Shown: positions 1-8,665 of the stretch, one piece after another
Numbering within the stretch: the first letter of the stretch is position 1
How the letters are laid out: the number at the start of each line of letters is the position of its first letter
Assembly: GCA_018971385.1 (NCBI GenBank)
Contig: JAGXAY010000013.1
Coordinates: forward strand, 1 to 36,588
DNA from: Acidobacteriota bacterium
GTDB lineage: Bacteria; Actinomycetota; Acidimicrobiia; Acidimicrobiales; RAAP-2
Direction of reading: 5' to 3'
DNA length: 36,588 nt
Translations under genes and position numbers: made by a program
The notes under the pieces: generated by a model
Seen by the model: only the letters and a program-made list of their open reading frames with translations
Database searches by the model: none
What the model was told of the DNA's origin: nothing

Positions 1-289
1 GGGCGCTTCGAATCTCCTTCACCCCCGAGGCGACCGCCGAGACCGCCTCGACGTGGTAGCCGGCGTCGGCGGCGACGAGACGGGCGAGGGTGGTTTTGCC
101 GCTCCCCGCCGGTCCCCAGAGAATCATCGAGACGAGGCGCCCCGACTGCACGAGACGGCGCAGGGGACCCGTGGGCCCGACCAGGTGATCCTGGCCGATG
201 ATCTCGTCCAGTGAACGGGGACGGAGACGATCGGCGAGGGGGGCTCCCGCCTCTCGGCGAGCGTCGGCGGAGGCGTCAAAGAGAGACGT
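1..289 (-). CDS. rarA: Replication-associated recombination protein A (AAA+ ATPase), N-terminal part only
   Basis: RarA/MgsA is an AAA+ ATPase that acts at stalled replication forks. Only about the first 96 codons are present; the gene leaves the left edge. The frame reads [15 protein letters not shown], then [18 protein letters not shown] and the Walker A motif GPAGSGKTT, in the order and spacing of the family N-terminus. It directly follows aspS on the same strand. The start is a problem: the aspS stop codon TGA (295-293) lies in this same frame, followed by CGC ACG TCT CTC, so there is no ATG, GTG or TTG before the conserved sequence. A GTG at 296-294 overlaps the aspS stop as GTGA, the usual junction in this window, but it is one base out of frame. 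Either translation begins at ACG (289) or the sequence carries a one-base indel here. The family call is secure; the start is not. Confidence 0.85.
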
Positions 290-292
290 GCG

Positions 293-2029
293 TCACCCCT
301 TCGGCGCGGGTCGCAGGCGCAGTTCGCGCAGTTGACGCTCGGTGATCGACTTCGGCGCCCCGGTCATCAGATCCGCACCGGACTGGGTCTTCGGGAACGC
401 GATGACTTCACGGATGTTGTCGACGCCGGCGAAGATGGCGACCAGGCGGTCGATGCCGAAGGCGAATCCCGCGTGGGGCGGCGCTCCGTACTTAAAGGCC
501 CCGAGGAGGAAGCCGAAGCGACTCTCGGCCTCCTCGTCGCTGATGCCGAGGGCGCTGAAGATTCGGGACTGAATGTCGGAGCGGTGGATGCGGACCGATC
601 CCGAGCCGAGTTCCCAGCCGTTCAGGACGAGGTCGTAGGCGGCCGAGCGCACCGAGAGGGGGTCCGTCTCGATCCTATCGAGGTCCTCGGGGTGGGGCAT
701 GGTGAAGGGGTGGTGCGCGGCGACGAGGTGACCCTCGTCGTCGACGCCCTCGAACATCGGAAACTCCGTCACCCACACGTAGCGGTAGGGACCCTCGGAG
801 ACGGGCGGAGCCCCGAGGGTGAGCCGGAGCGCCCCGAGCACCCGGCTCGCCAGGGCGAACTCGTCGGCGACGACGAGAACGAGGTCCCCCGTCTCGGCGC
901 CGTCCACGCCGGCGAGGACGGCACTCTCCTCCGGGGTGATAAAGCGCGCGAGGGGTGAGTCGAGTCCCTCCGCCGTCACGCGGAACCAGGCCAGGCCCTT
1001 CGCGCCGAGTTGGCGAGCCTGCTCGGTGAGAGCGTCGAGACGGGCCCGGGACAACTGGGCCCCGCCGGGAACCCGCATCGCCTTCACGCAGGGGGCCTGG
1101 AACGCCTTCACCGCGGTCGACGCGAAGGCGTCGCTCAGGTTCTGTAGCTCCATGCCGAAGCGCAGGTCCGGCTTGTCGGTGCCGAAGCGGTCGAGCGCCT
1201 CGGACCAGGTCATGGTGGCGAACTCCCCGGGGTCCTCTCCCGTCGCCTCGATGGCGGCCGCGGCCACGGCCCGACTCACGAAGGCCATGATGTCCTCCTG
1301 GGTCACGAAGGAGGCCTCGAGGTCGAGCTGGGTGAACTCGAACTGACGGTCCGCGCGCAGGTCCTCGTCGCGTAGGCAGCGAGCCACTTGGAAGTAGCGG
1401 TCGAAGCCCCCGACCATGAGCAACTGCTTGGCGATCTGGGGACTCTGGGGGAGGACGTAAAACTCCCCCGAGTGCAGACGCGACGGCACGACGAACTCGC
1501 GCGCCCCCTCGGGGGTGGGGGCCCAGAGGAGGGGGGTCTCCACCTCCACGAACTCCTGGGCCGTCATCGAAGAACGGAGGGTCGCGACCACCCGGGCCCG
1601 CAGGCGCAGGGAGCGCTGCATCGCCTCTCGACGAATGTCGAGGTAGCGGTAGCGCAGACGGGTCGACTCGTCCACCTCCACTCGCTCGTCGAGCGGGAAG
1701 GGCACCGGCTCGGCCGCCGAGAGAACCTCGAGGTCACACTCGGTGAGCTCGACCGCCCCGGTCGCGAGACGGTCGTTGCGGGTCCCCTCGGGACGTCGAG
1801 TCACCGTTCCCGTGACCCTCACGACGTACTCCGGACGAACGTCGAGCGACCCCTCGACGACGCACTGGAGAAGGCCCGATCGGTCCCGCAGGTCGAGAAA
1901 CGCCAGGTGTTCTCCGTGTTCGCGCCGTCGTGCGACCCAGCCGCACACGGTGATACGCCGACCCACCCACTCCTCGGTGACCGAGCCGACCAGAGCGTCT
2001 CGTAGTGACGTGGCCTCAAAGTTGTCCAT
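293..2029 (-). CDS. aspS: Aspartyl-tRNA synthetase (probably non-discriminating Asp/Asn type)
   Basis: Class II aminoacyl-tRNA synthetase that charges tRNA-Asp. The 578 residues show an N-terminal OB-fold anticodon-binding domain (about 23-105), the bacterial segment EGAREFVVPSRL, motif 2 around CLRDEDLRADRQFEFTQLD, the GAD insertion domain and motif 3 GFAFGIDRL near the C-terminus. The OB-fold is somewhat shorter than in the relatives I remember. His38, in RRREHGE, sits where Pseudomonas AspRS has His31, a residue linked to non-discriminating enzymes that also charge tRNA-Asn; E. coli has Leu there. This is from memory and is an inference. The ATG start is preceded by AGGAAG, which overlaps the hisS stop region. 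hisS lies 16 bases upstream, so the two are probably cotranscribed. Confidence 0.97.
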   Translation of the reverse strand: MDNFEATSLRDALVGSVTEEWVGRRITVCGWVARRREHGEHLAFLDLRDRSGLLQCVVEGSLDVRPEYVVRVTGTVTRRPEGTRNDRLATGAVELTECDLEVLSAAEPVPFPLDERVEVDESTRLRYRYLDIRREAMQRSLRLRARVVATLRSSMTAQEFVEVETPLLWAPTPEGAREFVVPSRLHSGEFYVLPQSPQIAKQLLMVGGFDRYFQVARCLRDEDLRADRQFEFTQLDLEASFVTQEDIMAFVSRAVAAAAIEATGEDPGEFATMTWSEALDRFGTDKPDLRFGMELQNLSDAFASTAVKAFQAPCVKAMRVPGGAQLSRARLDALTEQARQLGAKGLAWFRVTAEGLDSPLARFITPEESAVLAGVDGAETGDLVLVVADEFALASRVLGALRLTLGAPPVSEGPYRYVWVTEFPMFEGVDDEGHLVAAHHPFTMPHPEDLDRIETDPLSVRSAAYDLVLNGWELGSGSVRIHRSDIQSRIFSALGISDEEAESRFGFLLGAFKYGAPPHAGFAFGIDRLVAIFAGVDNIREVIAFPKTQSGADLMTGAPKSITERQLRELRLRPAPKG

Positions 2030-2045
2030 GATTCTTCTGTTCTTC

Positions 2046-3317
2046 CTAACGTCGTAGTCGGCGAGCTAGTTCCTGGTCGAGCTGCGCGAGAGCGACGCTC
2101 TCCTGCTCCCCCTCCCGGCGCAGGTCGCGCAGGGTGACGAGTCCCGCGTCCAGTTCCCGCGGGCCCACGATGAGGGCGTAGCGCGCCCCCGAGCGGTCGG
2201 CCACCTTCATCTGGGCCTTCATGGAGCGGTGGTCGTAGGCGCGCCCCACGGAAAAGCCGGCGCCCCGTAGACGGTCCACGAGAACCGTGGCGTACTCTTC
2301 CTCGGTGGTGTCGACCACGAAGACGTCGAGAGTTCGATCGAGCAGGGGGGCGTCGTGCCCCTCGGCGGCGCGCGCCAGGAGCAGGCGTTCGACGCCACTC
2401 CCGAAACCGATTCCGCTCGTCGGGTCGCCCCCCAACTGCTCGGCCAGCTTGTCGTAGCGCCCGCCCCCGCCGACGGCGTTCTGGGCGTTACCGAGGGCGT
2501 CGGAGACGAACTCGAAGGTCGTGCGGGTGTAGTAGTCGAAGCCCCGAACGAGGCGGGGAGCGATCTCGGACTCGATGCCGATGGCCTTAAGCCCCTCGCG
2601 AACGGTGGTGAAGTGGTCACGACACTCGTCACAGAGGTGATCGATGAGCATCGGACCGGCACTGGTGACCGCGACGCACTCCTCCTTCTTGCAGTCGAGG
2701 AGGCGGAGCGGATTCTTCTCCCACACCCCCCGGTGCTCGTCGCAGAGTTCCTCCACGTGGAGCGCGAGGTGGTCGCGCAGGAGGGCCACGTAGCTCGCGC
2801 GACACGCGTCGTGGCCCATGGAGTTGATGAGAAGGCGCACCTGACGCAGTCCGAGCGCGTCGTAGAAGCGAGCGGCGAGGGAGATGACCTCGACGTCGAG
2901 GGCCGGGTCCTCCGTGCCGAGGGCTTCCACCCCCACCTGGTGGTGCTGGCGGTACCGTCCGGCCTGGGGCCGCTCGTAGCGAAAGGCCGGCGTGATGTAC
3001 CAGGCCTTGAACGGGGTGAGGGGGTGGTGCTGCACGAAGGCCCGCACCACCGAGGCCGTGCCCTCGGGGCGTAGCGCGAGTCGTCGACCGGCCCGGTCCT
3101 CGAAGACGTACATCTCCTTGCTCGCGACCTCCGACTCCTCTCCGATACCGCGGTGAAAGACGCCGACGTCCTCGAAGAGGGGCGAGAGAATGAGGGAGAA
3201 GCCGTAGCGGTGAGCGAGGGTCGCGAACAGGCCGACGAGCCCCTCCCACTCGGCCGAGTCCGGTCCGAGGACGTCGCGCGTGCCGATGGGGGCGTTAAAG
3301 GTGGGGTTCTCGCTCAC
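2046..3317 (-). CDS. hisS: Histidyl-tRNA synthetase
   Basis: Class II synthetase that charges tRNA-His in the cytoplasm. At 423 residues it has normal length. Visible motifs are APIGTRDVLGP at the N-terminus, the motif 2 region PAFRYERPQAGRYRQHHQ, the histidine-specific stretch LVRGFDYYTRTTFEF, the glycine-rich GGGGRYDKLAEQLGG and motif 3 GIGFGSGVERLLL, then an anticodon-binding domain beginning near DVFVVDTTEEEYA. The start is GTG at 3317-3315, overlapping the rel stop as GTGA, so it is likely translationally coupled to rel. The rel-hisS-aspS order is common in actinobacteria. Confidence 0.97.
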   Translation of the reverse strand: MSENPTFNAPIGTRDVLGPDSAEWEGLVGLFATLAHRYGFSLILSPLFEDVGVFHRGIGEESEVASKEMYVFEDRAGRRLALRPEGTASVVRAFVQHHPLTPFKAWYITPAFRYERPQAGRYRQHHQVGVEALGTEDPALDVEVISLAARFYDALGLRQVRLLINSMGHDACRASYVALLRDHLALHVEELCDEHRGVWEKNPLRLLDCKKEECVAVTSAGPMLIDHLCDECRDHFTTVREGLKAIGIESEIAPRLVRGFDYYTRTTFEFVSDALGNAQNAVGGGGRYDKLAEQLGGDPTSGIGFGSGVERLLLARAAEGHDAPLLDRTLDVFVVDTTEEEYATVLVDRLRGAGFSVGRAYDHRSMKAQMKVADRSGARYALIVGPRELDAGLVTLRDLRREGEQESVALAQLDQELARRLRR

Positions 3318-5524
3318 GTGGTCTTGTGGTGTCCTGGTAGTTGACGGAAGGCGTCGAAGACGCCGTCCACGGCCTTCAGGGCCGCCACCAGGCTACTCAA
3401 GTGGCTGGGATCAGCCAGTTCCACGTCGAAGATCATGCGCACGATTCGCGATCCGGACGTCGCGGTCGAAGAGGAGATGATGTTGAGGTGGTGTTCGGCC
3501 ACCACCCGCGAGACGTCGAAGAGCAGTCGGGCGCGGTCGAAGGCGAGCACCTCGAGGACCACCCGGTACTGTCCCCTCGATCCCCCGTCCCACTCGACGT
3601 CGATCACCCGCTCACCCAGGCGATGGGCGAGGGCGACGGCGTTCGAGCAGTCGTCCCGGTGCACCGAGACCCCCCGGCCCTGGGTGATGAATCCCATGAT
3701 GGGGTCCCCGGGCACCGGTGAGCAGCACCGCGCGAGGTGCACCATCACGTCGTCGAGGCCCTCCACGTAGACGCCCGCCCCCCGGCGAGAGAATCGCTGC
3801 GTGCGCGGGGTGCGCGAGACGGTGGTCGGCAACTGCTCGCTCGTCCCCCCGTGGAGTTCCCGTTCCAGGCGCTGAACAACGGCCAGCGCCGAGATCTGGT
3901 GGGAGTCAATCGCCATCAAAAGGCCGTCCAGATCGTCCACGTTGGATGCGGCGATCACCCGCTCGAGGGCGTCGGAGTTGAGAGAGGTGGCGATGGGCAG
4001 ACCCTGGCGACGTAGGGCCCGAATGAGCTCCTCCCGTCCGGCCTCGATGGCGTCCTCGCGGCGCTCGCGCTGGAACCACTGGCGAATCTTCGCCCGGGCC
4101 CGCGAGGACTGCACGAAGGTCAGCCAGTCGCGCGAGGGTCCGGCCGAGTCGCTCTTCGAGGTCACGATCTCGACGACGTCGGCCGAGTGCAGCACCGTCT
4201 CCAAGGGGACGAGGCGGCCGTTGACCTTCGCCCCCACGCAGTGGTGACCCACCTCGGTGTGCACGGCGTAGGCGAAGTCGACGGTCGTCGCCCCCTCCGC
4301 CAAGGCGATCACCCGGCCCTTCGGGGTGAAGACGTAGACCTCGTCCTGGCCGAGGTCGAGCTTCATCGCCTCGAGGAAGGCGATGGGATCGCTCTCCTCC
4401 TCGTGAACGTCGGCCAGACGCTGCATCCAGGCGAGTTCGCGGGGGCTCGCGCCCTCCTTGTAGCCCCAGTGGGCGGCGACGCCGAACTCGGCGCGCCGGT
4501 GCATCTCGTCGGTGCGCACCTGCACCTCGACGGACTTGCCGCGCGGCCCGATCACGGTCGTGTGGAGAGACTGGTAGAGGTTGAACTTGGGCGAGTTGAT
4601 GTAGTCCTTAAAACGGCCCTGCACCGGGGACCAGAGCGCGTGGATCGCCCCGAGCACCGCCCAGCACTCCCGTTCCTCCTCGACGATGACCCGCAGGCCC
4701 ACGAGGTCGAAGATCTCGTCGAACTCCTTGCCCCCGACCACCATCTTCTCGTAGATGCTCCAGAGGTGCTTCGGTCGTCCGGTCACCTCGCCCACGATGC
4801 CGAAGTCGTGCAACTTCGTCTTGAGCGTATTCATGACCTCGTCCAGGTAGGCCTCACGCTCGGGCTGGCGGGCGGCGACCATCTGTTCGATCTCGGCGTA
4901 ACGCTTTGGGTGAAGGGTCGCGAAGCAGAGGTCCTCGAGCTGAGTGCGGACCTGTTGGACCCCCAAACGGTGCGCCAGGGGCGCGTAGACGTCGAGGGTC
5001 TCCTGGGCGATCGCCCGCTGGCGGTGCTGGGGCATGACCGAGATGGTGCGCATGTTGTGGAGCCGGTCGGCCAACTTAATCAGAAGGACCCGCCAGTCCT
5101 TGGCCATGGCGATGAACATCTTGCGGATGGTGGCCGCCTGCTGGGCCTCCTTGGAGTCGAACTCCAACCGGTCCAACTTGGTGACCCCGTCGACGATGTC
5201 GGCGACCCTCGGCCCGAACTCCGTCTCGAGCCACTCCCGGGTGACCCCGGTGTCCTCCACCGCGTCGTGGAGGAGGGCCGCCGCGACGGTCACGGCGTCG
5301 AGACCTAACTCCGCGGTGATGTCGGCGACGGCGATGGGGTGGGTCACGTAGGGCTCACCGGTGCGCCGGAGTTGTCCCTCGTGGGCGTTGATGGCGACGA
5401 GCCCGGCCCGACGAATGAGCGCCGAGTCGTCGGCCGGGTGGTGAGTCTCGAAGTGCGTGACGAGCCGCTCGACGCTACTCCAGAGGGCCGGATCGATAGC
5501 CGCCCGCGAGGTCAGACTCACCAC
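3314..5524 (-). CDS. rel: Bifunctional (p)ppGpp synthetase/hydrolase (Rel/RSH)
   Basis: Long RelA/SpoT homolog that makes and degrades the stringent-response alarmone (p)ppGpp. The 736 residues contain, in order, an HD hydrolase domain with LLHDAVEDTG (His86-Asp87), the (p)ppGpp synthetase domain (about 245-360, with NLYQSLHTTV and EFGVAAHWGYKEG), a TGS domain from about 396 (YVFTPKGRVIALAEGATTVD), a Zn-finger/helical region with ARCCSPVPGDPI and a C-terminal ACT domain. The synthetase domain has RFKD (304-307), the RXKD signature of dual-function enzymes rather than the EXDD of synthetase-only RelA. Together with the intact HD site this predicts both activities. The start is one of two tandem GTG codons (5524 or 5521). 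A TAGGCT box lies 6 bases upstream and no Shine-Dalgarno is seen, so a leaderless transcript is likely. Confidence 0.96.
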   Translation of the reverse strand: MVSLTSRAAIDPALWSSVERLVTHFETHHPADDSALIRRAGLVAINAHEGQLRRTGEPYVTHPIAVADITAELGLDAVTVAAALLHDAVEDTGVTREWLETEFGPRVADIVDGVTKLDRLEFDSKEAQQAATIRKMFIAMAKDWRVLLIKLADRLHNMRTISVMPQHRQRAIAQETLDVYAPLAHRLGVQQVRTQLEDLCFATLHPKRYAEIEQMVAARQPEREAYLDEVMNTLKTKLHDFGIVGEVTGRPKHLWSIYEKMVVGGKEFDEIFDLVGLRVIVEEERECWAVLGAIHALWSPVQGRFKDYINSPKFNLYQSLHTTVIGPRGKSVEVQVRTDEMHRRAEFGVAAHWGYKEGASPRELAWMQRLADVHEEESDPIAFLEAMKLDLGQDEVYVFTPKGRVIALAEGATTVDFAYAVHTEVGHHCVGAKVNGRLVPLETVLHSADVVEIVTSKSDSAGPSRDWLTFVQSSRARAKIRQWFQRERREDAIEAGREELIRALRRQGLPIATSLNSDALERVIAASNVDDLDGLLMAIDSHQISALAVVQRLERELHGGTSEQLPTTVSRTPRTQRFSRRGAGVYVEGLDDVMVHLARCCSPVPGDPIMGFITQGRGVSVHRDDCSNAVALAHRLGERVIDVEWDGGSRGQYRVVLEVLAFDRARLLFDVSRVVAEHHLNIISSSTATSGSRIVRMIFDVELADPSHLSSLVAALKAVDGVFDAFRQLPGHHKTT

Positions 5525-5530
5525 GAGCTC

Positions 5531-5536
5531 AGCCTA
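5531..5536 (-). promoter_or_regulatory. Putative -10 box of rel, leaderless type
   Basis: TAGGCT ends exactly 6 bases before the GTG start of rel. No convincing -35 hexamer is visible upstream. The same hexamer at the same distance precedes pdxS, the M48-like gene and fabI. Confidence 0.55.
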
Positions 5537-5540
5537 GGAC

Positions 5541-6662
5541 TCAGCGTCGCTTCGCCTTGCGCGCCCGGGGTTGGACCGAGGTACCGGGCGCCACGGTGAG
5601 TCCCGCGATGCGCTGGGAACTCTCGGAGGCCAGACGGGCCGCTTCGGCCGGCGAGAGGGCGTGGTGCCCACTCTTTCCGACGACCCGGGCCGCCAACTCC
5701 TGGTAGCGCGGTTCGCGCTCCTTGATCATGGCGAGGAGGGGCGAGGCGATAAAGATCGAGGAGTAGGCCCCCGAGAAGAGGCCGACGACGAGGGCCAGTC
5801 CGTAGTCCTGCAGGGTGATGGCGCCGAGAATGTAGGCCCCCACGATCAGCACCGCCAACACCGGCAAGATGGCCACGAGCGACGTGTTGATCGAGCGGGC
5901 CAGGGTCTGGTTCATGGAGAGATTGACCATGTCGGAGTAGGTGAGGTCCCCACTCTTCAAGATGTTGCGACTGTTGTCGCGCACTCGGTCGAACACCACC
6001 ACGGTGTCGTAGAGGGAGTACCCGAGGATGGTCAGAACCGCGATCACGGTGTCCGGAGTGATCTGGAATCCGAAGAGGGAGTACACCCCCACGGTGACGA
6101 GGAGGTCGTGGACCATCGCGACGAAGGCGCTGAGGGCCATCTTGAACTCGAAGCGCAAACTGATGTAGGCCACGACGGCGACGAAGAACAAGAGCAGCGC
6201 GAGCAGGGCCCGGCTCGTGATCTGCGACCCCCACGTCGGCCCCACGCTGGAGGTGGACACCGAGTTCGGCGAGACTTTGGCGGCGCTCGCGAGGGCGCTC
6301 GCCACCTTGTTCGTCACCGAGACCTGTTGGCTGGAGGACAGATTGTTGAGGTCCGCCGTGACCTGGTAGGTGCTACTGCCGAGCTTTTGCACCGTGGGGT
6401 TGCTCAACCCCGCCGACTGCGCCGCCTGGGTGATGGCCGAGATGGAGGTCTGCGAGGAGTTCACCTGCCAGGAACTACCACCCCGAAAGTCGATGCCGAA
6501 GTTAAAACCCCGCACCCCGAGCGAGGCCAGCCCGATGAGGATGATGACGAGCGACACGCTGAACCACATCTTGCGCCGACCGACGAAGTCGACCGTCGTG
6601 AGACCCCGGTAGAGCCGCCCGAATCCGTTGTAAGAACGCGTCTCCACTACCTGCTCACTCAT
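5541..6662 (-). CDS. secF: Protein translocase subunit SecF
   Basis: RND-family membrane subunit that works with SecD and YajC to draw preproteins out through SecYEG using the proton gradient. It shows TM1 (about 33-52), the SecF signature GIDFRGG (56-62), a periplasmic P4-like domain (about 65-150), then a cluster of five TM segments including GYSLYDTVVVFDRVRDN, a hallmark of SecF. The C-terminal tail is basic (RARKAKRR). I place the start at ATG 6662, whose ATGAGTGA overlaps the secD stop by 8 bases; a GTG two codons earlier (6668) is also possible. It directly follows secD, consistent with a yajC-secD-secF operon. Confidence 0.96.
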   Translation of the reverse strand: MSEQVVETRSYNGFGRLYRGLTTVDFVGRRKMWFSVSLVIILIGLASLGVRGFNFGIDFRGGSSWQVNSSQTSISAITQAAQSAGLSNPTVQKLGSSTYQVTADLNNLSSSQQVSVTNKVASALASAAKVSPNSVSTSSVGPTWGSQITSRALLALLLFFVAVVAYISLRFEFKMALSAFVAMVHDLLVTVGVYSLFGFQITPDTVIAVLTILGYSLYDTVVVFDRVRDNSRNILKSGDLTYSDMVNLSMNQTLARSINTSLVAILPVLAVLIVGAYILGAITLQDYGLALVVGLFSGAYSSIFIASPLLAMIKEREPRYQELAARVVGKSGHHALSPAEAARLASESSQRIAGLTVAPGTSVQPRARKAKRR

Positions 6663-8208
6663 GAGCACTCCCCGCTCCGAGACCCGCGGCCATCGACAAT
6701 CTCGACCCGCTCTGACCCTGACGACGCCCGAGCAAGATCACGAGCGGTCGGGTGAAGTACCAGGTGAAGAAGATGTCCATCAGCGTCGAGAGTCCGAGGA
6801 AGAAGGCGAAGCCGCGAACGTCCCCGACCGCCACCAGGTAGAGCAAGATGGCGGCGAGCAGGGAGACGGTGTCCGCGGCGAGCACCGTACGCCAGGCCGA
6901 CTTGAACCCCCGGTCGACCGAGGTGCGAAGACTGCGCCCCGATCTCGCCTCGTCCTTTAATCGTTCGAAGTAGACGATGTAACTGTCGACCGTAATACCG
7001 ATCGACACGATGAGTCCCGTCACCCCCGAGAGGGAGAAGGTGGGCGCGAAGGCGGTGTGACCGAGGGCGGAGATAATCGCCCAGAGCATCGCCGCCGTCG
7101 CGCCGAGACCGAGGAAGATCACCAGTCCGAGGAGGCGGTAGTAGAACATGACGTAGAGCATCACGAGCGCCAGTCCCGCGAGTCCCGCCCCGAGGGCCGC
7201 GATGAGGTCGCTGTGCCCGAGCGTCGCCGACACCGCCTGGGTGGTGAGCGGAAGTAGGCGGACCGGCAGGGCGCCGAACTGCATCGCCACGGCGAGGGCC
7301 TGGGCGCTCTGCTGGGTGAAGTTACCGGAGATCTGACCCTGGCCCCCGAAGGACGTGAAGGTGGTCTGGTTCGGCTGAATGAGGGGGGCCGACTGAATCA
7401 CCCCGTCCAGTTCGATGGCGAGGTACTGGTGGAAGTTGGCCTGAGCCACCTGGTCCCACAGTTTGGACCCCGCCCCGGTCAGCGTGTACTGCACGGCCCA
7501 GGCCCCGGCGGCGTCGATGGTGGCGTACGCCTTCGAGATGTACGTACCGCTCAGCTCGGAGGGACCGAGGAGGTACCGAGTCGCGCCCTGGCCGACCTCG
7601 GGGAGAATCACGTAGTGACTGGCGACGTCCTCCGCGGGCGCCGTCGTCGCCACGTGGGAGAAGGACGGGTCCGCGCCGATCGCGGAGTTGATGGAGTATC
7701 CCTGGGCCGAGTTGTTCGGAGTGATGGCCAGATTGGCGGCCGAGAGGAGGTAGTTCGCCCCACAACTCGGGAGAGTGCCCTTCGAGAGGTCCTTCGCGCC
7801 CTTGACTTCGGGAGCGACCTGGCAGAGGACGGGTCGGAAGAACAACTGGGCGGTCTGGCCCACTTCGGCGAGGACCGCGCGGGCGTCCTGGACGCCGGGA
7901 ACGGAGACGACGACGTTGGTGCCCTGGAGATTGACCGTGGCGCCCGACACCCCGAGCCCGTTGACTCGGTTGCTCAGAATCGAGACGACCTCCTGCATGT
8001 CGGCCTTCGTCGCCGGTTGGGCCGGCTTGTAGACCACGGAGAGCCCTCCGGCGAGGTCGAGACCTAACTTCGGACCCCAGCCGAGGGTGAGGGTCGTGGC
8101 GAGCGAGCCAATAGCGATCACGACGGTGATGAACAAGCTGACGAAGAGCGAACGGCGTGAGGCCGTCGGTCGGGCCCCGCGTTGGCGCTGACTGGTGGGA
8201 GTGGCCAT
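6655..8208 (-). CDS. secD: Protein translocase subunit SecD
   Basis: Partner of SecF in the membrane-embedded Sec accessory complex. The 517 residues comprise one N-terminal TM (about 21-43), the signature GLDLAGGLSVVY (49-60), a large extracytoplasmic domain with the helical P1 start SILSNRVNGLGVSGATV, and a C-terminal bundle of TM segments with SIGITVDSYIVYFERLKDE, the usual SecD TM4-5 loop. A long Thr/Ser/Ala-rich stretch in the periplasmic domain is typical of actinobacterial SecD. The ATG start overlaps the yajC stop by one base (TAATG), indicating coupling. Confidence 0.96.
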   Translation of the reverse strand: MATPTSQRQRGARPTASRRSLFVSLFITVVIAIGSLATTLTLGWGPKLGLDLAGGLSVVYKPAQPATKADMQEVVSILSNRVNGLGVSGATVNLQGTNVVVSVPGVQDARAVLAEVGQTAQLFFRPVLCQVAPEVKGAKDLSKGTLPSCGANYLLSAANLAITPNNSAQGYSINSAIGADPSFSHVATTAPAEDVASHYVILPEVGQGATRYLLGPSELSGTYISKAYATIDAAGAWAVQYTLTGAGSKLWDQVAQANFHQYLAIELDGVIQSAPLIQPNQTTFTSFGGQGQISGNFTQQSAQALAVAMQFGALPVRLLPLTTQAVSATLGHSDLIAALGAGLAGLALVMLYVMFYYRLLGLVIFLGLGATAAMLWAIISALGHTAFAPTFSLSGVTGLIVSIGITVDSYIVYFERLKDEARSGRSLRTSVDRGFKSAWRTVLAADTVSLLAAILLYLVAVGDVRGFAFFLGLSTLMDIFFTWYFTRPLVILLGRRQGQSGSRLSMAAGLGAGSAHE

Positions 8209-8612
8209 TACCGGGCCCCGCCCCCCTCGCCCTCGTGAGTGGTGTCATCCGTGATCTGCGCCTGGGGCAGACCCGCTTCGTCCGGGTTGACCTCGGCCGA
8301 CTCCGTCTCGTCGGAGGTCTCGGAGGAGATCTTTCGACCGATCGCGCTCGAGACGAACTCCAACTCCACGCCGGTCGTGGTGCGTAGCGTCACCGTGGTG
8401 TCACTCTGGGCGATGACCGTGCCGATGACGCCACCGATGGTCTGGCACTGGTCCCCCACCGTCACGCGACGCGCCTCGGCCATCTGGGCCTTGCGCTTCT
8501 GGGAGCGCGGACGCAAGAAGAAGTACCAAATCAACCCGAAGGCGACAATGTAGAGCACGAGCAGCAACGAACTCGAACTGCTCTTGGACGTGGTGGCAAC
8601 GAACTGCAACAT
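8208..8612 (-). CDS. yajC: Preprotein translocase subunit YajC
   Basis: Small single-pass membrane protein of the SecDF-YajC complex. I chose ATG 8612 because GGAGGA lies 6 bases upstream; this gives 134 residues. It begins MLQFVATTSKSSSSS, followed by a TM helix (about 16-33), the conserved cytoplasmic segment FLRPRSQKRK and the YajC core QCQTIGGVIGTVI. The C-terminal tail of about 45 residues is acidic (ETSDETESAEV, then THEGEGGG), as in many actinobacterial homologs. An in-frame ATG at 8636 would add eight residues but puts the ribosome site inside the gene. Confidence 0.93.
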   Translation of the reverse strand: MLQFVATTSKSSSSSLLLVLYIVAFGLIWYFFLRPRSQKRKAQMAEARRVTVGDQCQTIGGVIGTVIAQSDTTVTLRTTTGVELEFVSSAIGRKISSETSDETESAEVNPDEAGLPQAQITDDTTHEGEGGGAR

Positions 8613-8665
8613 GGAGGGTCCTCCGTCGATAAACATAGAAACCCTACTCGTTTCGGCCGCTCCAA

